Shown in pieces: positions 1 through 6,135 of a DNA stretch of 8,590 bases (position 1 is the stretch's first letter; each line of letters opens with the position of its first letter). Under the pieces are notes generated by a model that did no database searches, was not told the DNA's origin, and worked only from the letters and a program-made list of their open reading frames with translations. The stretch comes from an uncultured Lachnospiraceae bacterium. Lineage in GTDB: Bacteria > Bacillota > Clostridia > Lachnospirales > Lachnospiraceae. The position numbers were made by a program, and so were the translations under genes. The DNA is taken from NCBI GenBank assembly GCA_910579425.1, contig CAJTVL010000128.1:1-8590 (forward strand), read 5' to 3'.

Positions 1-46
1 TGGTAATTTTACCACTTTCTTCCAATTGTAGTTGGAAAAGTAGTGG
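1..46. repeat. Two overlapping inverted repeats at the left edge
   Basis: TGGTAA (1-6) and TTACCA (9-14) form a perfect 6-bp inverted repeat with a 2-bp spacer. Immediately after it, 12-25 and 32-46 form an imperfect 14-bp inverted repeat (CCACTTTCTTCCAA against TTGGAAAAGTAGTGG) around the loop TTGTAG. The TGGT-N6-ACCA spacing resembles GntR/FadR-type operators, but this is only a resemblance. The stretch is AT-rich, unlike the following coding sequence, and in the ATPase frame it has a stop at 4-6. It may be an operator, a small hairpin, or the end of an element joined to the truncated gene. Confidence 0.5.
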
Positions 47-1272
47 GAACTATAGCTTATGGGAGTTTTTTTCCCCAAACGGAGAGAAGCCTTGCCTGTG
101 CCCTGGAGCAGATTTATGCGGAAACGGGCAGGCAGTTTATCTTCCTCATTGACGAGTGGGACTGTGTGATGCGGGAGAGGCAGGAGGCGGAGGGGCTGCA
201 GAGGCAGTACCTGGATTTCCTGCGTGATCTTTTGAAGGATCAGCCCTATGTGGCCCTTGCCTATGTGACAGGTATCCTGCCGGTTAAGAAATACGGCTCC
301 CATTCGGCCCTGAATATGTTCTGGGAATACTCTATGACAGACCAGAAGGAACTGGAGGAATATACTGGCTTTACGGAGACGGAGGTAAAGGGATTATGCG
401 AGAGATTCCGGATGGATTTTGCCGAAACCAGCCGCTGGTATGACGGCTACCGGTTTAAAAGATACCGGCATATCTACAACCCAAGGTCTGTGGTAGGAGC
501 CATGTCCTGCAGAAGCTTTTCCAATTACTGGGTATCCACGGAAACCTACGAGGCGTTAAAGATCTATATGGACATGGACTTTGAGGGGCTTCGCAGGGAT
601 ATTGTGCAGATGCTGGCAGGAGGGTGCATTCCGGTAAATACCCGGAGCTTCCAGAACGATATGCAGACCTTCCGTACAAAGGATGATGTATTAACCCTGC
701 TGATTCATCTGGGGTATCTTGGTTACGATTCGGAGACGAAGGAGGCCTTTATCCCTAACCAGGAGATTGTGGAGGAATTTGAAAACGCAATGAGTGTAGG
801 AGGCTGGCAGGAGGTGATGGAGGTCTTAAGGGCATCGGAAAAGCTGCTTGAGGACACTCTTGCCGGAGATGAAAAGAGTGTGGCTCAGGGGCTGGACAGA
901 GCCCACAGTGAAGCAGCGTCAATTCTGACTTATAATGATGAAAATTCCCTGAGCTGTGCCATAGGGCTCGCATATTACAGTGCAAGGAAGGACTACAGAA
1001 TCATCCGGGAGATGCCCGGGGGATACGGGTATGCGGATATTGTATTTCTGCCGCTGCCCCATACAAAAAAGCCGGCCATGGTGGTGGAACTGAAATATAA
1101 TAAGCCTGTGGATACGGCCATAGAGCAGATCAGGAATCGGAAGTATATCCGGGCATTAGAAGGCTACGGAGGCGAGATTCTTCTTGTAGGGGTGTCCTAC
1201 GACAGGGAGAAGAAGGATAAGCCTCATAGCTGTGTGATAGAAAAGATTGAGAGGAGTATGGCAGAAAAATGA
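43..1272 (+). CDS. N-terminally truncated AAA-ATPase-like / PD-(D/E)XK nuclease family protein (probable gene remnant)
   Basis: This resembles the AAA-ATPase-like plus PD-(D/E)XK_9 family (DUF1703-type), found in many copies in gut Clostridia and Bacteroidetes; its cellular role is not established. Visible parts are a Walker B-like segment FIFLIDEWD (residues 32-40, D37/E38), the central family region including LKDQPYVALAYVTGILPVKK and RWYDGY, and a C-terminal nuclease core: D332 in GYGYADIVF, E349-L-K351 in VVELKYN, then Q362 and Y368 in AIEQIRNRKY. Intact members are generally well over 500 residues and begin with a Walker A region in the context RPRRFGKS. Here that part is absent, and the frame is closed by TAA at 4-6. 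The GTG at 43 is only the first available start, with a poor GGAAAAG 2-3 nt ahead. ATP hydrolysis is therefore unlikely, although the nuclease half looks intact. Its stop overlaps the glycosidase start by 4 nt. It may be a pseudogene that is still read through, or an independently expressed fragment. Confidence 0.8.
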   Translation: MGTIAYGSFFPQTERSLACALEQIYAETGRQFIFLIDEWDCVMRERQEAEGLQRQYLDFLRDLLKDQPYVALAYVTGILPVKKYGSHSALNMFWEYSMTDQKELEEYTGFTETEVKGLCERFRMDFAETSRWYDGYRFKRYRHIYNPRSVVGAMSCRSFSNYWVSTETYEALKIYMDMDFEGLRRDIVQMLAGGCIPVNTRSFQNDMQTFRTKDDVLTLLIHLGYLGYDSETKEAFIPNQEIVEEFENAMSVGGWQEVMEVLRASEKLLEDTLAGDEKSVAQGLDRAHSEAASILTYNDENSLSCAIGLAYYSARKDYRIIREMPGGYGYADIVFLPLPHTKKPAMVVELKYNKPVDTAIEQIRNRKYIRALEGYGGEILLVGVSYDREKKDKPHSCVIEKIERSMAEK

Positions 1273-3377
1273 TGAGAGAACCTTTTACATTTTCCCGGGC
1301 GATGCTTCGCGTCAGGGACGGACGGGAAATAGTTCTGCCGGAAAGCGAGTCCGGGCAGGACAGCATTGTTTTTTCAAACGAAACCGGAAAGGCCGGGGCC
1401 GAGCTGATCCGGGAAGGGGAGAAGATTGCGATTAAGGTGGCGGGAGAGCTTGCAGGGGCCGAACCCTTTTTCGGGTACCAGCCTGCTTTTCATGAGGCAG
1501 GAGGCATTGTGTTGGAATTGGCTTTGTCTTCGGGTCTGCAAAAGGAGATGGAGTTTGTTTCCATTTACCAGCACAAGGAATGGTGGACACGTCCCGTCTT
1601 TGGAAGGCGCTGTGAGCAGATTCCGCCTAAGAGCCAGTTGGTGATCCTAAAGAGCCGGGAGGAGTATCACGTCTTTCTGGTGGTCTGCGGGGAGGAAAAC
1701 AGAGCGGATTTGGAGGGCTGCCCGGGAGGGCTTAAACTGACCCTTTCTTCTAATCTTGGAAACCAGAGGGAGCTGTCGGATTTGGCGCTGGTTTATGCAA
1801 AGGGGAAAGACCCGTATGCGCTGGCGCAGGAAGCGGCGGGGCTGGCTCTTAAGCTCACCGGCAAAGCCTTAAGGCTTCGGAGAGAGAAAAAACTGCCGGA
1901 AATTTTTGAAAAGATCGGCTGGTGCAGTTGGGACTCTCTGGGACAGGACGTAAATGAAAGGGCAGTCTTCGAAAAGATGGAGGAATTAAATGAAAAGAAG
2001 CTTCCGGTTTCCTGGGTCTTGATCGACGACGGATGGTCGCCGGTGGATAAGGAGAAGCAGACGCTTACAGGTCTGGATGCAGATTTGCAGAAATTCCCCA
2101 AAGGGCTGGCCGGGACGGTAAAAACCTTAAAAGAAAAATATCAGGTGGAGTATGTCGGCGTCTGGCAGGCCATCAAGGGCTATTGGGCAGGCGTAGAGGA
2201 AAATTCCGAGGCAGGGCGGCTTCTGGGAAGCTATCTGACCCGCTATCCCAATGGAGAAATAACAATGGAGCCAAAGGCGGAATCGGCATTCGGATTCTGG
2301 AACCTGTGGCATTCCCGGCTGAAAAGGGCCGGAATTGATTTTGTCAAGGTGGACAGCCAGAGCTCCTTTTCCATAGCGGCCCGGGGCGGCTGCAGCTTTG
2401 GAGAGCTTTCAAAGGCAATCCATACGGGGCTGGAGGCTTCGGCGGATTTAAATTTCGGTGGGAATCTGATTAACTGTATGGGAATGGCTCCGGAGGACAT
2501 TTGGAACCGGCAGAGCGCATCCTTATCCCGCAGCAGCGATGACTTTGCGCCCAGAGTCCCGGGCAGCTTTGCGGAGCATGCCCTGCAGAATGCCTACAAT
2601 TCCGTTTACCAGGGCTGTTTTTACTGGTGCGACTGGGACATGGTGTGGTCTTGCCATGAGGACGTGAAACAGAATATGATGATCCGGGTACTCAGCGGCG
2701 GCCCCATTTATTTAAGCGACGGTGCCGGGAATACGGATGCGGCACAGATCTGGCCTGTGATTCTGGAGGACGGCAGGATATTGCGGTGTCAGGACGTGGG
2801 GCGGCCTACCCTGGACTGCCTTACCGGAGGCGGAGAGGAAGGAGACGGTCTTCTTAAAATTTATAACCGCTATGAGGATGTGGTCTATGTGGCTGCCATT
2901 CCTGTAAAAGAGACGGAGGAGCCCTTAAGGGGAAGCGTGCAGGTATCTGATTTTCCCGTGGAAAGCTTTCGGAAAAAGGATTTTCAGGGAAATACTTCCC
3001 TTTGGGATACGGAGGAGTTCTGGGTTTATGACTGGAAAAAGAAAGAGGCGGTTCTCTGCGGCAGGGATTCCTCCTTTGCCTTTTCCTTAAAGCCCAGGGA
3101 CGCGGAGCTGTTCCATCTGATTCCGAAAAGACCCGGGATTGCCCTGGTTGGTATTACGGATAAATATATCTCGGCCGCCTGTGCGGAATGCATTCCGGCA
3201 GGGGAGGGAGAGTATCTCATCCGCTCTCTGTGCGCGGGAGAGTTATGTTTTTTGACCACGGAAAAGGTAAAGGAAGTAAGGCAGGACGGTTGTCCGGCGG
3301 CTTTTGAGAGAAAGGGAGATCTGTATTCTCTGTCCTGCGCGGGGATGGGACATGTGATTTCGGTTCGGGTGGAGTAG
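1269..3377 (+). CDS. Sip1/raffinose-synthase-like family GH36 alpha-galactosidase
   Basis: This 702-residue soluble protein has no signal peptide and so is probably cytoplasmic, acting on imported alpha-galactosides (raffinose or melibiose type). The layout is an N-terminal beta-sandwich (about 1-205), a TIM barrel (about 210-560) and a C-terminal beta domain (about 570-702). Family motifs are WCSWD (218-222), VLIDDGW (250-256), FVKVD (358-362, with D362 the predicted nucleophile of the GH36 KxD motif), SRSSDDF (420-426, with D424 or D425 the predicted acid/base), CDWDM (454-458) and SGGPIYLSD (476-484). Bacterial members are about 650-750 residues, so it appears full length. ATG 1269 overlaps the upstream stop as ATGA; a second ATG follows at 1272. 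GAGGAG at 1251-1256 is the nearest Shine-Dalgarno, 12 nt away, so translational coupling to the upstream frame is likely. The plant relatives include galactosyltransferases as well as hydrolases, so exact substrate and reaction are open. Confidence 0.88.
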   Translation: MMREPFTFSRAMLRVRDGREIVLPESESGQDSIVFSNETGKAGAELIREGEKIAIKVAGELAGAEPFFGYQPAFHEAGGIVLELALSSGLQKEMEFVSIYQHKEWWTRPVFGRRCEQIPPKSQLVILKSREEYHVFLVVCGEENRADLEGCPGGLKLTLSSNLGNQRELSDLALVYAKGKDPYALAQEAAGLALKLTGKALRLRREKKLPEIFEKIGWCSWDSLGQDVNERAVFEKMEELNEKKLPVSWVLIDDGWSPVDKEKQTLTGLDADLQKFPKGLAGTVKTLKEKYQVEYVGVWQAIKGYWAGVEENSEAGRLLGSYLTRYPNGEITMEPKAESAFGFWNLWHSRLKRAGIDFVKVDSQSSFSIAARGGCSFGELSKAIHTGLEASADLNFGGNLINCMGMAPEDIWNRQSASLSRSSDDFAPRVPGSFAEHALQNAYNSVYQGCFYWCDWDMVWSCHEDVKQNMMIRVLSGGPIYLSDGAGNTDAAQIWPVILEDGRILRCQDVGRPTLDCLTGGGEEGDGLLKIYNRYEDVVYVAAIPVKETEEPLRGSVQVSDFPVESFRKKDFQGNTSLWDTEEFWVYDWKKKEAVLCGRDSSFAFSLKPRDAELFHLIPKRPGIALVGITDKYISAACAECIPAGEGEYLIRSLCAGELCFLTTEKVKEVRQDGCPAAFERKGDLYSLSCAGMGHVISVRVE

Positions 3378-3401
3378 ATCCAAAATGAAATCATTTTTTT
3401 T

Positions 3402-3455
3402 AGAAATAGTCATCCAGCTCAAGTGTGTGAAGTGAGCGGGATGGCTATTTCTTTT
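3402..3455 (+). terminator. Intrinsic terminator after the GH36 gene
   Basis: AGAAATAGTCATCC (3402-3415) pairs with GGATGGCTATTTCT (3439-3452) over 14 bp with one G-T wobble. An inner GCTCA/TGAGC stem extends the hairpin. The 3' tail is CTTTTG, a short T-run. It lies 24 nt after the glycosidase stop and separates that unit from the dedA operon. The T-run before the hairpin (3394-3401) is on the wrong side for a reverse-strand terminator, so the signal is for + strand transcripts. Confidence 0.8.
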
Positions 3456-3462
3456 GTGAATG

Positions 3463-3479
3463 TTTAGAACTTCTTAAGA
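3463..3479. promoter_or_regulatory. Possible OmpR-type direct-repeat operator upstream of dedA
   Basis: TTTAGA (3463-3468) and TTAAGA (3474-3479) are similar half-sites starting 11 nt apart, about one helical turn, which is the arrangement bound by OmpR/VanR-family dimers. The second half-site lies within a perfect 8-bp palindrome TCTTAAGA (3472-3479). The site lies 109-125 nt before the dedA start codon, in the only long spacer ahead of an operon that encodes an OmpR-family regulator, so autoregulation is plausible. A weak -35/-10 pair (TTGTTT 3494-3499, TATTTA 3517-3522, 17-bp spacer) would place the site just upstream of the polymerase footprint. This is inference from spacing and similarity only. 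Confidence 0.3.
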
Positions 3480-3587
3480 TTTATTACCAATTTTTGTTTC
3501 GATTTGTGAGGTATTGTATTTATGTAATCCGTTATAGATAGCAAAGGATGTCCTGAAAGCGTTAATTTCGGAAGGAGCGTAGGAAAG

Positions 3588-4097
3588 ATGACAATAGAAA
3601 TCGTGATGCAGTATTTTACAAGATACGGCGCAGTTGCAATTTTTGTGATCGTGTTGTTGGAGTATCTGAATTTGCCGGGATTTCCGGCAGGGATCATCAT
3701 GCCCATGGCAGGGATTTGGGCGGCAAAGGGAAACATTCATTTTGCCGCGGCGCTGGTGATTACGGTAGCGGCAGGACTGACAGGAAGCCTGATTCTGTAT
3801 TGGTTAGGATATAAAGGCGGGGAGCTGTTTTTGGAAAAATATCTGAATAAGTTTCCAAAACAGAGGCCCATGATAGAACAGAAGCTTTCCTGGGTGAGGG
3901 AAAAGGGCAGCGCAGGGATATTCTTAAGTAAACTGATCCCGATGATACGAACCCTGATCTCTATACCTGCAGGAGTGTCAAAAATGAATCTGATCACCTA
4001 TACAGTAAGCTCAACGCTGGGGATCTGTGTGTGGAACCTGTTTTTTGTGGGGGCAGGGTATTTTCTGGGAGATGCAGTGCTTGGGTATTTCGGGTGA
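3588..4097 (+). CDS. Short DedA/VTT-family membrane protein
   Basis: This 169-residue, strongly hydrophobic protein belongs to the DedA (VTT/SNARE-associated) family of cytoplasmic-membrane proteins. Characterised members include lipid-carrier and phospholipid flippases and proteins needed for envelope homeostasis. Visible family features are E25 in the first hydrophobic segment, followed by LPGFP (29-33) and a re-entrant-like PAGIIMPMAG stretch, and later FLSKLIPMIRTLISIPAG (112-129), matching the family pattern F-x-R-x-x-P-x-x-R-x6-AG. The first arginine is lysine here (K115), while R121 is retained. The second acidic residue usually found near the P-x-P-G/S-E turn is missing. At 169 residues it is shorter than typical 200-220-residue members. 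The ATG follows GGAAGGAG, with AGGAG at 3573-3577 and 10 nt of spacing. The glycosyltransferase starts 62 nt downstream with no terminator between them, so they are probably co-transcribed. Confidence 0.88.
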   Translation: MTIEIVMQYFTRYGAVAIFVIVLLEYLNLPGFPAGIIMPMAGIWAAKGNIHFAAALVITVAAGLTGSLILYWLGYKGGELFLEKYLNKFPKQRPMIEQKLSWVREKGSAGIFLSKLIPMIRTLISIPAGVSKMNLITYTVSSTLGICVWNLFFVGAGYFLGDAVLGYFG

Positions 4098-4147
4098 CGG
4101 AAGGGAAAAGAGGTTTCTTATTTCGGAATTTGCGGAAAGCGGCAACA

Positions 4148-4153
4148 GGGAGG
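4148..4153 (+). promoter_or_regulatory. Ribosome binding site that decides the glycosyltransferase start
   Basis: GGGAGG directly abuts an in-frame ATG at 4154, too close to serve it, but sits 6 nt before the ATG at 4160. This favours 4160 (protein beginning MRIAMMTNNY), which is also where the GT4 fold begins. Confidence 0.65.
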
Positions 4154-4159
4154 ATGACA

Positions 4160-5356
4160 ATGAGAATAGCAATGATGACAAATAATTACAAGCCCTTTGT
4201 GGCAGGAGTGGCTGTTTCCGTGGAGAGGCTGGCTGACAGTCTCAGGGAAGCAGGACATGAGGTGGTGGTTTTTGCACCTGACTATGACGGTCAACCGCAG
4301 GAGGAGAATGTAGTGCGCTACGGAGCGCTTATAAAGGGAGTGGCGGGCGGGTTTTCCGTGCCTAACCCGGCAGATCCGAAGATAGAGAAAAAATTCAGAG
4401 AGGGAAATTTTGATGTGATCCATGTCCACCACCCTATGATGATTGGGGATACGGCCCGGTATCTGTCCCGGAAGTACCATGTCCCGTTAGTGTTTACCTA
4501 TCACACCAGATATGAGCAGTATCTGCATTATGTAGGGCTTTCGGCCCTGAAAGGGATCATGCCTTTTTATATCAGGGGCTGTGCGGGAAGATGTGATGTG
4601 GTGACTGCTCCAACTCCGCTTATGAGGGATTATCTGGAGGACATTCGGCTGAAAAGTGTTGTAAGGGTGCTTCCGACGGGGCTGCCCCGGGACAGCTTTC
4701 ATCCGGACGAGAGGAAAGCGGAGCGCTTAAGGAAAGGGCTTTTGGGAGATCGCAGCTATCTTTTCTGTACGGTGGCAAGGCTGGCCAAAGAAAAGAACCT
4801 GGAGTTTTTGCTGCGCAGCATGAAGCTTTACAAGGACAGATGCGGAAGTAATTTTAAGCTTGCCCTGATCGGAGATGGCCCTTACAGGAAGGAGCTTGTG
4901 AGGCTGACGAAAGAGCTGGGACTTGTGGAGGATGTGGTTTTCGTGGGAAAGGTGCCTAACCAGGAGGTCAAAAATTACTGCCGTGCCGCTGATTTGTTTG
5001 TATTTTGCTCCCTGTCAGAGACTCAGGGAATCGTATTGCTTGAGTCAATGGCGGTGGGGACGCCTGTTCTGGCAGTGCGGGCTACTGGCACTTCGGATGT
5101 TGTAGTCAACGGGGAAAACGGATATATGACAGATGCGTCGGAAACGGAATTTGCAGGCCGGTTAATGGATATTCTGGAAAAGAAGGAGCTGGATTTTTTG
5201 CACCGAGGGGCAGGAGAGACGGCTGAGGGGTATGGCTGTGAGCGGATTGCCCGGGAGGCGGTGCTGCTTTACGCACAGGCCATCCAGCTTCGCAGGGACA
5301 AAGAACGCCAGAAACATAATAATAGGAACCGGAGAGAAGATGTGGTATACTCGTAA
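4160..5356 (+). CDS. GT4-family glycosyltransferase, probably acting on a membrane lipid
   Basis: This is a 398-residue retaining glycosyltransferase with the GT-B fold. The N-terminal acceptor domain begins MRIAMMTNNYKPF and continues with a V-x-R-L-A-x-x-L-x-x-x-G-H-E-V stretch. DVIHVHHP and FTYHTRYEQY (112-121) are typical of diacylglycerol glucosyltransferase-like and related GT4 enzymes. The C-terminal nucleotide-sugar domain holds VARLAKEKNLEFLL, a GDGP turn and the E-x7-E motif ETQGIVLLE (E287, E295) that contacts the sugar nucleotide. There are no membrane segments; the Lys/Arg-rich tail (last ~30 residues) could help peripheral membrane binding. A longer reading from GTG 4031 would overlap dedA by 67 nt and adds unrelated sequence, so it was not used. 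Gene order suggests a cytoplasmic-face glycolipid or lipid-linked sugar step related to the DedA protein. Donor and acceptor cannot be read from sequence. Confidence 0.87.
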   Translation: MRIAMMTNNYKPFVAGVAVSVERLADSLREAGHEVVVFAPDYDGQPQEENVVRYGALIKGVAGGFSVPNPADPKIEKKFREGNFDVIHVHHPMMIGDTARYLSRKYHVPLVFTYHTRYEQYLHYVGLSALKGIMPFYIRGCAGRCDVVTAPTPLMRDYLEDIRLKSVVRVLPTGLPRDSFHPDERKAERLRKGLLGDRSYLFCTVARLAKEKNLEFLLRSMKLYKDRCGSNFKLALIGDGPYRKELVRLTKELGLVEDVVFVGKVPNQEVKNYCRAADLFVFCSLSETQGIVLLESMAVGTPVLAVRATGTSDVVVNGENGYMTDASETEFAGRLMDILEKKELDFLHRGAGETAEGYGCERIAREAVLLYAQAIQLRRDKERQKHNNRNRREDVVYS

Positions 5357-5397
5357 GAAAACCAGAGCAAACGGCAGAAGGTTTACTGTAAATATAA

Positions 5398-5433
5398 CAG
5401 GGATGGAAAGGAATTCGGGCAGCAGGGATGGAA
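5398..5433 (+). repeat. 11-bp direct repeat spanning the response-regulator start
   Basis: CAGGGATGGAA occurs at 5398-5408 and 5423-5433, 25 bp apart. Each copy contains an ATG (5403 and 5428), and only the second is in frame with the regulator. The Shine-Dalgarno for 5428 is poor: AAGGA lies 15 nt away and GGG directly abuts the codon. The repeat may be a chance product of GA-rich sequence or a small duplication affecting initiation. Confidence 0.55.
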
Positions 5434-6135
5434 GCATATCATATTTTAATTGTGGAGGACGACAAAGAAATCCGTGAGGGAATTGAGATTTATCTGAAAA
5501 ATCAGGGTTATGTGGTATTCCAGGCCGCCGACGGGGTGGAGGGACTGGAGGTGATCGGGCAGGAGGAGATTCACCTGGCTATTGTGGATGTGATGATGCC
5601 CAGGATGGACGGGATCACTATGATGATGAAAGTACGGGAAATGGGAAAGGAATTTCCGGTGATCATGCTTTCCGCCAAGTCAGAGGAAGTGGATAAGATC
5701 ATGGGGCTTAACATGGGGGCGGACGACTATGTGACCAAGCCGTTCACTACCATGGAGCTTTTGGCAAGGGTCAACTCCCATCTGCGCAGATATGGGAAGT
5801 TTCTTAAGGCCTTAGGAGGCAGGGAGCAGAACGATAAGGTGTATGTGATCGGCGGACTGGAGCTCAATGAGGAGACGGTGGAGGTCAGTGTGGACGGCAG
5901 ACCGGTGAAAATGACGCCTCTGGAATTTAAGATTCTGATGCTTCTTATGAAAAATCCCGGCAGGGTGTTCAGTGCGGAAGAAATATATGAGAGAGTGTGG
6001 AACGAGCAGGCCATCAATACGGATACTATTATGGTACATATCCGTAAGATCAGGGAAAAGATAGAAATCAATCCCAGAGAGCCAAAATATTTGAAGGTGG
6101 TGTGGGGAGTTGGATATAAAATCGAAAAGCAATAA
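5428..6135 (+). CDS. OmpR/VanR-family response regulator
   Basis: This is a 235-residue cytoplasmic transcription factor. The receiver domain (about 1-120) shows the acidic pocket E10-D11-D12, the phospho-acceptor D54 in VDVMMPRMDG, S82 at the switch position usually held by Ser or Thr, and K104 in the KPF motif. The winged-helix DNA-binding domain (about 135-235) contains MTPLEFKILMLLMKNPGRVF, TDTIMVHIRKIREKI and VWGVGYKIE, the usual OmpR-type recognition helix and wing. All phosphotransfer residues are present, so it should be functional. It starts 71 nt after the glycosyltransferase with no terminator between, and its last 26 nt overlap the partner kinase, indicating co-expression at a fixed ratio. 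Likely targets include its own operon, perhaps through the repeats at 3463-3479. Resemblance is closest to VanR-like regulators, but nothing nearby suggests glycopeptide-resistance genes. Confidence 0.93.
   Translation: MEAYHILIVEDDKEIREGIEIYLKNQGYVVFQAADGVEGLEVIGQEEIHLAIVDVMMPRMDGITMMMKVREMGKEFPVIMLSAKSEEVDKIMGLNMGADDYVTKPFTTMELLARVNSHLRRYGKFLKALGGREQNDKVYVIGGLELNEETVEVSVDGRPVKMTPLEFKILMLLMKNPGRVFSAEEIYERVWNEQAINTDTIMVHIRKIREKIEINPREPKYLKVVWGVGYKIEKQ
6094..6100 (+). promoter_or_regulatory. Shine-Dalgarno inside the regulator gene for the kinase TTG start
   Basis: AAGGTGG matches six of seven anti-Shine-Dalgarno positions and sits 9 nt before the TTG at 6110. The next in-frame ATG (6152) has no ribosome binding site and would remove the Lys-rich segment before the first membrane helix. 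TTG 6110 is therefore the better start. Confidence 0.6.

Noticed and set aside
455..1366. Reverse-strand open frames opposite the ATPase and glycosidase genes
   Set aside because: They lack recognisable domains and ribosome sites and lie wholly opposite clearly coding sequence, so they are shadows.
3494..3522. Sigma-70 style promoter TTGTTT-17-TATTTA before dedA
   Set aside because: Both hexamers match consensus poorly in an AT-rich stretch where such pairs arise by chance. It is mentioned with the operator but not listed as a promoter feature.
4031..4159. Longer glycosyltransferase reading from GTG 4031
   Set aside because: It overlaps dedA by 67 nt and adds 43 residues unrelated to the GT4 fold, while ATG 4160 has a well-spaced GGGAGG.
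4098..4159. Terminator or promoter between dedA and the glycosyltransferase
   Set aside because: No stable stem followed by a T-run and no acceptable -35/-10 pair is visible in these 62 bases.
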